Assembly (NCBI GenBank): GCA_025499705.1
Contig: JAFMVE010000014.1
Span: forward strand, 52,175-116,174
DNA from: Carboxylicivirga caseinilyticus
GTDB taxonomy: Bacteria > Bacteroidota > Bacteroidia > Bacteroidales > Marinilabiliaceae
Direction: 5' to 3'
DNA: 64,000 nucleotides
This document shows, piece after piece, positions 1 through 7,621 of the stretch (its first letter is position 1; each line of letters starts with the position of its first letter). The notes below the pieces were generated by a model. It had not been told where the DNA came from and searched no databases. It saw nothing but the letters and a program-made list of their open reading frames with translations. A program made the translations under genes and the position numbers.

Positions 1-1
1 G

Positions 2-1060
2 GAATACAATCTTAAGAATTTTAACGTTGCAGAAGATTATTACGACATAAAACAACAAGCAGACCAGTTAAAACAAGACATAGAAAGGCTTCATCAGCAA
101 TTGGAGTTAATCAAAATTCAAATTTCAAATATTGATGAAAGTCGAAAAATATCTCCAGATATTGAAAGAAACAAAATAGAACAGGTATATAAAGAAGCCT
201 CTGTATTACTGCAAGACCAAGCCATAAAACAATTAGCAGAGCTTGAAAAATTCTATGAGCATCTTTCTCGAAATAGAGAAAAAAGGTTGTTAGACCAAAA
301 AAATGAACTGCTACGCAAAGCTAAATTATTTGAAATTACGAAGCATAGCAAAAGTGCTGAGTTGGACGGAAAACTGAAATACTTAGATGCCCATCAAGCA
401 CTTGACATGTTTACTAAGCTTTCTAATAATTTATCTGACTTAAAGAGTAAAAAAGAAAATTTGGAGCAATATGAGGAATTACTAGAAAGCTATTCGGAAG
501 AAAGCCGTAAAATAAGCAAATTGCAGTTGGATGAATCAGAAAAAACAGCTATTTACTTAAAAGATGCAAGTGAAGTAATTGCTCGAACAAACGATTTTTT
601 TAGAACTCTTGTTAAAAGGTTTTATCCCAAAGCAGCAGCAGGTATCACAATCCATAATAATGAAGGAGAAAATCAAATACGCTTTGACATTGATGCTAAA
701 ATAGAGTTTGATAAATCTGATGGTATAAGTAATGTAAAAACATTCTGTTACGACATGACCCTTTTATTAAAAGGATATGGTCACAATGTTGATTTTATTT
801 TCCATGATAGCCGATTACTTGAAGGAATAGATCCAAGACAGAAATTTGATCTAATAACGATACTAAAAGAATATATAGAAGGAAGCAGTAAGCAATACAT
901 TATAACAGTTAATTACAATCAATTAGAAGAAATTAAACCATTATTTCAATCAGAGGATGATTATTATAAGTTTGTAAAGGAAAACACTATTCTTGAACTA
1001 AAAGACAGTAGTGCTTCGGATAAACTTTTGGGTATTCAGGTTGATATGGATTACGAATAA
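2..1060 (+). CDS. DUF2326 (YydD/ABC-3C type) protein, C-terminal part
   Basis: The reading frame is open from base 2, so the true start lies outside the window and about 352 C-terminal residues are visible. The first two thirds is charged and helical (coiled coil, rich in K, E, L and Q). The last 150 residues carry the DUF2326 signature, with a hydrophobic strand ending FIFHDSRLLEGIDPRQ, the C-terminal half of an SMC/RecN-like ATPase head. Proteins of this family (COG5293) are the ATPases of ABC-three-component systems, which are predicted conflict or defence modules. Partner genes would be upstream, off the window. It lies beyond the last attC-like site of the cassette array and faces it. 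Whether it is a further cassette or chromosomal flank cannot be decided here. Family call confident; role inferred. Confidence 0.8.
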   Translation, partial: EYNLKNFNVAEDYYDIKQQADQLKQDIERLHQQLELIKIQISNIDESRKISPDIERNKIEQVYKEASVLLQDQAIKQLAELEKFYEHLSRNREKRLLDQKNELLRKAKLFEITKHSKSAELDGKLKYLDAHQALDMFTKLSNNLSDLKSKKENLEQYEELLESYSEESRKISKLQLDESEKTAIYLKDASEVIARTNDFFRTLVKRFYPKAAAGITIHNNEGENQIRFDIDAKIEFDKSDGISNVKTFCYDMTLLLKGYGHNVDFIFHDSRLLEGIDPRQKFDLITILKEYIEGSSKQYIITVNYNQLEEIKPLFQSEDDYYKFVKENTILELKDSSASDKLLGIQVDMDYE

Positions 1061-1269
1061 TTCCTTCACTTCATCTTAATTCAGCAAGTTTCATATCGAT
1101 ATCTTGTCAAAATAAATGGTAAAATCAAAAAGTTATCAACACCTATACTTTTATTTTTTACCAGAAAAAAAAGGGCAAAATGTATGTCCACCCCATTTGA
1201 GAATGGGTATTAAAACCCACTGCAAATATCTGTATTGCAACTGATTAAAAAAACGCTTTTATAGACTGT
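1061..1269. other. Spacer between DUF2326 gene and terminal attC-like site
   Basis: No gene is seen. A small hairpin lies at 1192-1207 (CCCATT / AATGGG, 4-base loop), followed by GGGT/ACCC at 1205-1218. It has no T-run, so a terminator call would be weak. This stretch joins the cassette array to whatever the DUF2326 gene belongs to. Confidence 0.4.
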
Positions 1270-1398
1270 CATGGTTTGCGGTATGACCAGTAAGGGATTG
1301 CGGGCGATTTCCTATCAAGATACATGAAAAGATAGAGCGGGCTACAAACCTCCGCATACCACTGAAACTCTTATTGGCTATACCGCGTGTTGTGGGTA
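1270..1398 (-). repeat. attC-like site A (array-distal)
   Basis: Outer arms GCGGTAT near 1278 and ATACCGC at 1380-1386 pair. The pairing extends inward through ..CCA.TAAG with a few mismatches. The right end, 1389-1398, is complementary to 2710-2719, the start of the DUF4062 cassette. The left end reads CATGG where the other five sites read AACG, so the half-site facing the DUF2326 gene is degenerate. The centre shares the motif GAGCGGGCTACAAACCT with site C. Confidence 0.8.
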
Positions 1399-1404
1399 TG
1401 TGCT

Positions 1405-2658
1405 TTAATCGTTGACTTCATCAGATTTATTAACAACCTCTAGTATTTCATTTTCCTCTAAAGTTTCTAGAGCATCCGCTTCAATATTTTCAACTTCAAG
1501 TTCTATTTGCAGATCTTGACTTATTGGCTCAGGCAAAATATCAGCATAGATTTTGACTTGAAAATTAATTTTCCCAGAGATTTCTGCACCAATCAACATT
1601 GTTTGCTTCGGTACAACTTCTCTTTTAGGCTGTAGAGCTCTTATCTCAACACTACTTATCCATCTACCATCATTATCCTTTATCTGTAGACTTTCACCTT
1701 CTATTAAATCACCTAAGGAAAAACCAATCCCCATTGGATCTCCTGTTTTAGATGGCTTTTTAATCGAAAAGCGAGTATTACTTTTAATATTTAGTTCTTT
1801 AATATCTGATGTTATAATTATGTCCAAGAAAATATCTCGAGCACCAATTATACTATTATTCTTTAACCAAAAATTAATAGGAACATACATTGAAGAGTTT
1901 ACTAAATACTCAAGATATTCACGATAATAGTCAGTATTCTGCCTGTCAAAAAGGTATCCTTTACTTTTCTTATTGTCTTCTTTAATAGCTAACTTAAAAT
2001 CAGGCACTTTATCTAAATTTTTTAGTTCAATAAATTTAGATTTCAGTTTAATTGATTGTCCTAAAGTTTTTTCGTTCTTTTTATCAAAAAACTCTAAGGA
2101 TATATTTGAAGTCGAATTATTTTGGTCTCCATTATTTGAATTTAATGTTGCAATTAAATTTCTCAACTGTATTTCAATTTGCTTAGCTAGTTTATCTCGA
2201 AATTCAATTTGGCTATTATAATTTTCTACAAGTGCTTTTGGGAAAGTTTTTTCTTTAAAATCTCTCAGCTTTTTCAACTGATCCAAATCTAACGAGTTTG
2301 GATCCTTTTTGACTTGTGAAAAATATAGCATTACAGGCTTCCCTTGATTTGCAATTCTTTCAATTTCCTCCAATGTTCCGCTATCTGCAACACCTGTTGG
2401 GCTACCAATTCGCGTCCAAAAAACACCGATCAACAAATCTGAATGGTCTACAACCTGTCTATTAATTACTTCTTGAGGTCTTTTTCCATATTCTGGTGCT
2501 GAATGAGTCTCCCATCTTAATGGTAATAACACGATCTGTCTTTCATGAGAATTTAAGTCATTCCATTCTTGAATGGTTTTTACTGCAATTTCTCTTTCTT
2601 CTTCTACATCTGAAGGAGATGCTATAAGTATCCTAAATACCTTTGCTTCGTATGCCAT
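1405..2658 (-). CDS. DUF4062 (TIR-like) domain protein
   Basis: 417 aa with no signal peptide, so cytoplasmic. Residues about 6-120 match DUF4062: FRILIASPSDVEEEREIAV near the start, then WETHSAPEYGKRPQ, DLLIGVFWTRIGSPTG and GKPVMLYF. DUF4062 is a flavodoxin/TIR-like fold that occurs as the N-terminal part of NTPase-type immune proteins. The C-terminal 230 residues are not recognised and end in a very acidic tail. There is no NTPase domain, so the sensor side is unknown. It is the sole gene of the last cassette. Its stop codon lies seven bases from the end of site A, and its start is about 60 bp inside the cassette border. An antiphage role is an inference from domain and context. Confidence 0.75.
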   Translation of the reverse strand: MAYEAKVFRILIASPSDVEEEREIAVKTIQEWNDLNSHERQIVLLPLRWETHSAPEYGKRPQEVINRQVVDHSDLLIGVFWTRIGSPTGVADSGTLEEIERIANQGKPVMLYFSQVKKDPNSLDLDQLKKLRDFKEKTFPKALVENYNSQIEFRDKLAKQIEIQLRNLIATLNSNNGDQNNSTSNISLEFFDKKNEKTLGQSIKLKSKFIELKNLDKVPDFKLAIKEDNKKSKGYLFDRQNTDYYREYLEYLVNSSMYVPINFWLKNNSIIGARDIFLDIIITSDIKELNIKSNTRFSIKKPSKTGDPMGIGFSLGDLIEGESLQIKDNDGRWISSVEIRALQPKREVVPKQTMLIGAEISGKINFQVKIYADILPEPISQDLQIELEVENIEADALETLEENEILEVVNKSDEVND

Positions 2659-2709
2659 GTATTAATATTTTATCATTCTTGTTTAATTATATTGAACCTT
2701 TGTTTGCAT

Positions 2710-2845
2710 TACCCACAACGTTTGCTGGATGAAGTCGTGGCGACTGGTCGTGGTGTCGTGTCACCCGTTAGGGGGACTAAGACGCTAGACAAAGGCGTCA
2801 GGACGAGCAAACCCAGCCATGCTTTATTCCAGCGTGTTACCTGCT
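2710..2845 (-). repeat. attC-like site B
   Basis: 136 bp. The outer arms GCTGGATGAAG (about 2724-2734) and CTTTATTCCAGC (2822-2833) pair. The left border TACCCACAAC matches the cassette start rule (complement at 1389-1398). The right border GTTACCTGCT (2836-2845) is the complement of 3447-3456. It is nearly identical over its whole length to site E at 6620-6755, with a handful of substitutions. Confidence 0.85.
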
Positions 2846-2851
2846 GTTTTT

Positions 2852-3427
2852 TTATTTTTTATAGGTGTCCCAAATTAGTTTTCCGTCAAAATCGATTTTG
2901 TACTTTGTTTTGCCAAAATCTGTAAGTAAGATTCCATCACTTTCAATTTTAAATTCTTCTTCGTTGTCTGTAGATACAAAAATGTCTGCACCACCAAATT
3001 CCCATTTTTTATTACCTTCTTTGTCAAGTTTTGTTACTTGAAATTCTCCATGTACAATGTAGTCGTCTTGCTGTCTGAATATTTGAAAACAAGTCGCTTG
3101 GTCTGATTGAGTTTTCCATTTCAATCTAAGGTCAGGTAGTGTCAAGCAAAAAATTGTATCACAACAACATAGTAGCAGTTGGTCTTTGTCGAAAAGTAAT
3201 GAATTTTGATGGATATATGTGGCTCCGCCTGAACCAATAATTATGCAACTGTCAATAATTTGGTCGTCCTGATAAATTTTAATTCCATGTTTGGATGTTG
3301 GATAATCTGTCGCGCCATTACCAAAGAAATGCTTTGAATAATGAAAACTGTTATCTGTCGAACCAAATTTGTATGTCGGTTCGTCTAGTACTTCAATCGT
3401 TAGGTCTTTATATTGTTGTCGATTCAT
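2852..3427 (-). CDS. Unknown soluble protein of a cassette
   Basis: 191 aa with no signal peptide or membrane segment. I do not recognise a named family. The composition suggests beta-sheet repeats like a short propeller: blocks such as LLLCCCDTIFCLTLPDLRLKW, QATCFQIFRQQDDYIVHGE, KLDKEGNKKWEFGGADIFV and YKIDFDGKLIW each end in a tryptophan strand. It fills the cassette between sites B and C. Its stop is six bases from site B, and its start codon is about 20 bp from the cassette border, leaving little room for a promoter of its own. Expression probably depends on read-through from upstream cassettes. Function unknown. Confidence 0.75.
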   Translation of the reverse strand: MNRQQYKDLTIEVLDEPTYKFGSTDNSFHYSKHFFGNGATDYPTSKHGIKIYQDDQIIDSCIIIGSGGATYIHQNSLLFDKDQLLLCCCDTIFCLTLPDLRLKWKTQSDQATCFQIFRQQDDYIVHGEFQVTKLDKEGNKKWEFGGADIFVSTDNEEEFKIESDGILLTDFGKTKYKIDFDGKLIWDTYKK

Positions 3428-3446
3428 TATGTTGTCGTCCCAAAAT

Positions 3447-3583
3447 AGCAGGTAACGGTAAATTGTATGAGTAGTGGCAGATTGCGTGGCACTTTCCTGT
3501 CAAACCGCTACGCAGTTTGAGCGGGCTACAAACCTTGATATTTACCACATCGCCTGCCATTACTTATACAAAGTGTTAGTTGC
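3447..3583 (-). repeat. attC-like site C
   Basis: 137 bp. An 18-bp arm at 3463-3480 (TTGTATGAGTAGTGGCAG) pairs with 3554-3571 at 16 of 18 positions. The borders AGCAGGTAAC (3447-3456) and GTTAGTTGC (3575-3583) are complementary to 2836-2845 and 5334-5342 respectively. The centre resembles sites A and D (..TTTCCTGTCAA.. and GAGCGGGCTACAAACCT). Confidence 0.87.
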
Positions 3584-3589
3584 TGTATT

Positions 3590-5179
3590 TTATAAATTAA
3601 TTGTTCTTTCTATATTTATTTGCTCCAAAAAAGTCTCATCGTGCGAAATGACAATCAATGTACCCTGATAATCATTGATGACATTTGTTAGTATTTCTAT
3701 GTTATAAATATCCAAATTATTGGTTGGTTCGTCCAAAATTATGATGTCTGGCGATTGATTGTAAATGCTTAAATAACATAACATCAAACGCATTCTTTCC
3801 CCACCACTTAAAGCACTGCAAGGCTTGTCCCAATCTTCTTTCGGGAACAAGAACCTATTTAGTCTTATTTTTATTTCGTGTTCCTGCAATGCAAAAGTAT
3901 TAAATTGCTGTGACTGCTCATAAACTTTTCTGTTATTGTCTATTAACGAATAATCTTGGTCAATATAAACCGATTTGTTTTCTGCAATAAAGACTGTGCC
4001 GATTTGGGGTACAAGATGCCCCAAAACCATTTTAATCAAAGTCGTTTTTCCTGAGCCGTTCGCCCCTTTTATTGCTATTCGTTCCCCACTGACGATTTGA
4101 AAATTCAGATTTTCTCTCCATAAATACTTTTCAGTTGTGTACCCAAAATTAATATTGTTTGCAATAAAGAGATTTTTGCCTTTGTGCAGTTTTGAATTGT
4201 CAAATCCAAACCTCATTTGATTAATTTCAGAAAGGGAAGAACGCAACTTTTGTAATTCTGTTCTAATATTTCCTATTTTTTCTGTGTGAACTCCTGCTAT
4301 TTTAGCAGTACTTAATTCTGCACTGTTTTTCATTGTATTGGAAACTATTTTAGGAAGACCTGCTTTTCCACTACTCTTTTTGGCTCGTGCGTCCAATTTC
4401 CTTTGACGTTCCAAGGTTTCACGTTGTTTCTCTTTGGCTTTTTTCAAATCCTTTTCCTTGCTTTGGATATTTTGGTTCAGCGCATTTATTTCAATTTGTT
4501 TTTGTTCCTTATAAAAGTCGTAATCACCACCATAGACTTTAATTCCATTTGAGTTTAATTCGCAAACGGTATCCAAAAGGTTCAGTAATTTTCTGTCGTG
4601 GCTTACAATAACCAAGGTGCTTTCTGTTGATTGAATAAAATCATACAACAGTTGCCTGCCAAAAATGTCCAAATGATTGCTTGGTTCGTCCAATAAAACC
4701 AACTCATATTGATGGATAGAAATGCCTGCAAGAAAAACTTTTGTCTTCTGTCCGCCACTAAGGGTCTCCATTTTCTGAGACAGGTCTAAATTGGATAAAT
4801 GCCAATATTTCAGTGCATCTTTACAACGGTCTTCTATTGTCCAATCATCATTGAGTGAATTGAAATTGTCTTCACTCATATTTCCGTTTAGAATTTCTTT
4901 TAAGGCTTTTAGTTTATTTTCAATCCGTAATGCCTGTGCAATAGTCAAATGGTTAAATTGTCCGAAAATTTGTGGTATATAATACGGCTCAGTATCAATG
5001 TTTATTTTACCACCTGACGGGTCTAACTCTTTAGCAATAATTTTTAACAACGTTGATTTTCCCACTCCGTTGCTACCAATCAAGGCTATTTTGTCGTGGT
5101 TGTTTACTGCGAGGTTGATGTCGCTAAACAGCAAATCTTTATTAGGATGTGTATATGATACACTATGTAAAGTCAACAT
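3590..5179 (-). CDS. ABC-F family ATPase, candidate ribosome protection protein
   Basis: 529 aa from ATG at 5179. An upstream in-frame ATG at 5212 would add 11 residues, but homologues usually start at MLTLHSVSY. There are two ATPase halves. The first has Walker A GSNGVGKST, LSGGQ and DEPSNHLD; the second has GANGSGKTT, LSGGERMRL and DEPTNNLD. A basic helical interdomain linker of about 100 residues separates them, and no membrane segment is present. ABC-F proteins bind the ribosomal E site; some with long linkers dislodge macrolides, lincosamides, streptogramins or pleuromutilins. Which drugs, if any, cannot be read from sequence. It fills the cassette between sites C and D and sits next to the erm cassette. 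A -7 motif lies about 120 bp upstream. Confidence 0.88.
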   Translation of the reverse strand: MLTLHSVSYTHPNKDLLFSDINLAVNNHDKIALIGSNGVGKSTLLKIIAKELDPSGGKINIDTEPYYIPQIFGQFNHLTIAQALRIENKLKALKEILNGNMSEDNFNSLNDDWTIEDRCKDALKYWHLSNLDLSQKMETLSGGQKTKVFLAGISIHQYELVLLDEPSNHLDIFGRQLLYDFIQSTESTLVIVSHDRKLLNLLDTVCELNSNGIKVYGGDYDFYKEQKQIEINALNQNIQSKEKDLKKAKEKQRETLERQRKLDARAKKSSGKAGLPKIVSNTMKNSAELSTAKIAGVHTEKIGNIRTELQKLRSSLSEINQMRFGFDNSKLHKGKNLFIANNINFGYTTEKYLWRENLNFQIVSGERIAIKGANGSGKTTLIKMVLGHLVPQIGTVFIAENKSVYIDQDYSLIDNNRKVYEQSQQFNTFALQEHEIKIRLNRFLFPKEDWDKPCSALSGGERMRLMLCYLSIYNQSPDIIILDEPTNNLDIYNIEILTNVINDYQGTLIVISHDETFLEQINIERTINL

Positions 5180-5297
5180 AATTTCTTTCTTTGTAAAAAA
5201 TGAAACACTCACAGCAAAATATTCTGCCGTGCTTTTTTATCTATATGTGAAAGAAATTATTTTTTCATCCCTGCTGACTGTTTAGTTTTTGATTTTG

Positions 5298-5305
5298 CAA
5301 ATATA
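5298..5305 (-). promoter_or_regulatory. Candidate -7 element for the ABC-F gene
   Basis: The minus strand reads TATATTTG, matching the Bacteroidota -7 consensus TAnnTTTG, about 120 bp before the preferred start. No clear -33 TTTG lies at the usual spacing. It is inside the ABC-F cassette, just after the site D border. Confidence 0.45.
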
Positions 5306-5333
5306 TAAAATTGCGTGGTAGTCTCCTAATATT

Positions 5334-5471
5334 GCAACTAACGGATTGGCGGTATGTTTTTGTTGCCGATTTCGAAGCACTGTCCTGTCAAGTTACACGA
5401 AAGTTTATTAGATGTAGAAACGCTGAAACCCGCACTATCTCGGCAATAAAATATACCGCCTGTTGTGCGTA
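5334..5471 (-). repeat. attC-like site D
   Basis: The outer arms GGCGGTAT (5348-5355) and ATACCGCC (5453-5460) pair perfectly. A second block GTTGCCGA / TCGGCAAT extends the stem. The borders GCAACTAAC (5334-5342) and GTTGTGCGT (5462-5470) are complementary to 3575-3583 and 6620-6628. It separates the divergently transcribed ABC-F and erm genes. Confidence 0.87.
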
Positions 5472-5495
5472 CGGCTTTTATTTTTTTCATTTTTT

Positions 5496-5526
5496 TTTGC
5501 AAATTAAAACAAAGTTACTAATTTTG
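5496..5526 (+). promoter_or_regulatory. Bacteroidota-type promoter for the erm gene
   Basis: TTTG at 5496-5499, a 19-base spacer, then TAATTTTG at 5519-5526. Both the -33 and -7 motifs and the spacing match the Bacteroides consensus. It lies inside the erm cassette, so the gene carries its own promoter and can be expressed against the direction of the array. The predicted start of transcription is about 230 bases before the erm start codon, leaving a long leader. Confidence 0.7.
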
Positions 5527-5554
5527 CATTCAATTATTTAATTTTTTTTTCATT

Positions 5555-5587
5555 ATGTATTACAGCAGACCTTGGACGACTATCTAA
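5555..5587 (+). CDS. Possible erm leader peptide ORF (10 codons)
   Basis: The first ATG after the predicted promoter opens a 10-codon frame, MYYSRPWTTI, ending in TAA. Its last codons and stop fall in a small hairpin (CTATC / GATAG). Inducible erm genes are often controlled by drug-dependent stalling on such leader peptides. No match to a known leader is claimed, and no strong ribosome binding site is visible. The call is speculative. Confidence 0.3.
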   Translation: MYYSRPWTTI

Positions 5588-5764
5588 GTGATAGACAGTC
5601 CCAAATAAAATTCCTATAATCTTTTTGGTAAGACAAACAGTCTATGCCTTAGTGTGTCGTCATTTTTAATGAATGCATTGCTTTGTCATAGTTGCGCTGT
5701 CAGGTAATACTGTCTTTCACTTCGCTGTGATTTGAATTCAAGTATTCACCTGTAAGAAGTCATA

Positions 5765-6565
5765 ATGAATAAAAATAAATTACCTGTAAGATTTACGGGT
5801 CAGCACTTTACAATTGACAAAGTGCTAATTGAAGATGCAATAAAACAATCAAGAATTAATCAAAACGATACGGTCTTAGATATTGGTGCAGGAAAAGGAT
5901 TTCTAACTGTACATCTACTACAAAAGGCAAAATTAGTCATTGCGATTGAGAATGATTTTGAGTTAATAACATATCTAAAACACAAGTTTAAACAAACTCA
6001 AAACATTCAAGTTTTTGGATGTGATTTCAGAAATTATAAAATTCCTAATTTTTCGTTTAAGGTTGTTTCTAATATACCATTTGGTATAACATCAGAAATT
6101 TTAAAAATATTGATGTTTGAAAATATGGAAAATTTTCAGGGCGGTTCAATTTTCCTGCAATTAGAACCTGCTAAAAAGTTATTTGCAGACAAAATCTTCA
6201 ATCCTTACACTATCCTATATCATACATTTTATAGTTTGAAGATAGTTTACGAAATAAATCCTAATAGTTTTATACCTCCTCCAACTGTTAAGTCTGCTTT
6301 TCTTAAAATTGAACGAAAACCTTTACATATTGATTTTAATCAGAAAGTCAAATATTTAAATTTCCTATCCTTTCTGTTACAAAAACCTAATTTATCTGTC
6401 AGAACGGCTTTAAAATTAATATTCAGAAAAAGTCAGGTTAATGAGATTTCCGAAAAATTTGGAATTAATTTGAACTTAAAAATCGTGAATCTATTTCCAA
6501 GTCAATGGGAAGAATGTTTTATTGAAATGCTGAAAGTTGTTCCTGAAAAGTTCCACCCTTCATAA
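5765..6565 (+). CDS. erm: rRNA adenine N6-methyltransferase, Erm(F)-like
   Basis: 266 aa, the same length as Erm(F). The first residues match it almost throughout (LPVRFTGQHFTIDKVLI) and so does the C terminus (EMLKVVPEKFHPS). The SAM-binding motif DIGAGKGFLT is at residues 39-48 and the target-adenine motif is NIPF at 103-106, with F where Erm(F) has Y. Enzymes of this family dimethylate A2058 of 23S rRNA and give macrolide-lincosamide-streptogramin B resistance. I judge identity to Erm(F) from memory as clearly homologous but well below identical. The gene lies alone in its cassette, between sites D and E, and is the only cassette gene on the plus strand. It has its own promoter and a long leader. 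Confidence 0.93.
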   Translation: MNKNKLPVRFTGQHFTIDKVLIEDAIKQSRINQNDTVLDIGAGKGFLTVHLLQKAKLVIAIENDFELITYLKHKFKQTQNIQVFGCDFRNYKIPNFSFKVVSNIPFGITSEILKILMFENMENFQGGSIFLQLEPAKKLFADKIFNPYTILYHTFYSLKIVYEINPNSFIPPPTVKSAFLKIERKPLHIDFNQKVKYLNFLSFLLQKPNLSVRTALKLIFRKSQVNEISEKFGINLNLKIVNLFPSQWEECFIEMLKVVPEKFHPS

Positions 6566-6619
6566 TCAATTCTTTTTTGTCAGGGAGTATTTCCATCGTG
6601 GGTGTCTTCTTTTTAGCTG

Positions 6620-6755
6620 ACGCACAACGGTTGCTGGATGAAGTCGTGGCGCGTTAGTCGTGGTGTCGTGTCACCCGATAGGGGGACTAAGACGGTAGAC
6701 AAAGGCGTCAGGACGAGCCAACCTAGCCATGCTTTATTCCAGCGTGTTACCGCCA
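6620..6755 (-). repeat. attC-like site E
   Basis: 136 bp, nearly identical to site B, with the same arms GCTGGATGAAG and CTTTATTCCAGC. The borders ACGCACAAC (6620-6628) and GTTACCGCCA (6746-6755) differ from those of site B and instead match the erm and lipoprotein cassettes they delimit. The right end overlaps the last codons of the lipoprotein gene. Confidence 0.87.
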
Positions 6756-7414
6756 GTTATTTGTTGTTTTTTTAATTCTAGATTATTGTCAATTAACTCA
6801 ATTTGATATTTCCCGTTATAATTCTCAACTGTAATTTTATTGGATTCCAATTGAGTCAAGTCAAATTTTTTATTAAACATTATTCTTGGTTTCCCATTAC
6901 TAAATTCTATAAAAGTTAAAAGACCAGGTTCACTTGCGTAAACCCAGCTAAACAATCCAATTAATTTCGTCTTTCCAAAATCGGTCAACAACAAGAAGTC
7001 CGTATTAAATTGATTTTGTTCTTTTATAAAATCAGGTACTGGATAATTATTATCAAAACGAACCCAGCCGTCAAAATTGGTTTTCATCCAACTCTCACCA
7101 TTGTCTAGTTTTATCTCTATTTGATGAAAATCTCCAGGGTCATTTTCGAATCCATTAAGTTTGTATAGAATTAATGTGTCTTGTTTTTGATTTTGGTTTA
7201 AATCAGCAATAAACTCTTTAACACGATAATTAGTCAATTCAGGATTCTCTGGATATAACCATTCATCACGGTAAAAACCGTCAATAAGTTTTGAATTTAA
7301 TACGAATCCAACTTTTTCAGAATTTAGAGCAGTGTCTTTATTCTCCGTTTGGTTTGACTTACAAGAAGTCATAATTAAAACCAATATTAATATTCTCGAA
7401 ATCTTCATTTTCAT
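6734..7414 (-). CDS. Small lipoprotein of unknown function
   Basis: 226 aa. The N terminus MKMKISRILILVLIMTSCKS is a lipoprotein signal peptide with lipobox MTSC, so the product is predicted to be membrane-anchored outside the cytoplasm. No family is recognised in the mature part, which looks beta-rich (..FDGWVRFDNNYPVPDF.., ..LLLTDFGKTKLIGLFSWVY..). The phrase LLTDFGKTK also occurs in the unknown protein at 2852-3427, a possible distant link. It is the sole gene of its cassette. The start codon is three bases after the border repeat, so no promoter fits inside the cassette, and the last codons run into site E. Confidence 0.75.
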   Translation of the reverse strand: MKMKISRILILVLIMTSCKSNQTENKDTALNSEKVGFVLNSKLIDGFYRDEWLYPENPELTNYRVKEFIADLNQNQKQDTLILYKLNGFENDPGDFHQIEIKLDNGESWMKTNFDGWVRFDNNYPVPDFIKEQNQFNTDFLLLTDFGKTKLIGLFSWVYASEPGLLTFIEFSNGKPRIMFNKKFDLTQLESNKITVENYNGKYQIELIDNNLELKKQQITGGNTLE

Positions 7415-7417
7415 TAT

Positions 7418-7621
7418 TGGCGGTAACGGTGGCGGTATGAAACGTAAGGGCTTTATTGCAATACATTATCTAACCGCTAAGTAGCCAAAACTACGTTTTG
7501 ACACCGAATTTAAAACATTTTACAAAACCGTCAAAACGTAGTTTTGGCGAGGCTGATTAAATGCCGAAAAGTTACATAACCTACTGAACCCCTTATGTTT
7601 TATGACCGCGTGTTAGGCAAC
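7418..7621 (-). repeat. attC-like site F with extra internal hairpin
   Basis: 204 bp, the longest of the six. The outer stem GCGGTATGAAACGTAAGGG pairs with CCCTTATGTTTTATGACCGC, with one extra base on one strand. Inside is a perfect 19-bp inverted repeat (7484-7502 and 7530-7548) around a 27-base loop. The borders TGGCGGTAAC (7418-7427) and GTTAGGCAAC (7612-7621) are complementary to 6746-6755 and 10063-10072. On the minus strand its first core reads GCCTAAC, the classical inverse core of integron cassettes. Confidence 0.87.

Noticed and set aside
1192..1218. Rho-independent terminator after DUF2326
   Set aside because: The stem is only 6 bp and no T-run follows; described as a hairpin only.
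2692..2925. Plus-strand ORF across site B (77 aa)
   Set aside because: It lies mainly over the recombination site and the end of the opposite gene; its codons have no protein-like conservation that I can see.
3590..5212. ABC-F start at 5212
   Set aside because: The first 11 residues (MSVSFFTKKEI) do not fit the family, and the ATG at 5179 begins the conserved first strand.
5311..5541. Plus-strand ORF across site D (76 aa)
   Set aside because: It covers the folded repeat and the erm promoter, and its sequence does not resemble a protein family.
1270..7621. The repeats as a CRISPR array or as IS ends
   Set aside because: They are about 130-200 bp, folded, far apart, with whole genes between them and cassette-specific border complementarity; no short regular repeat-spacer pattern and no transposase.
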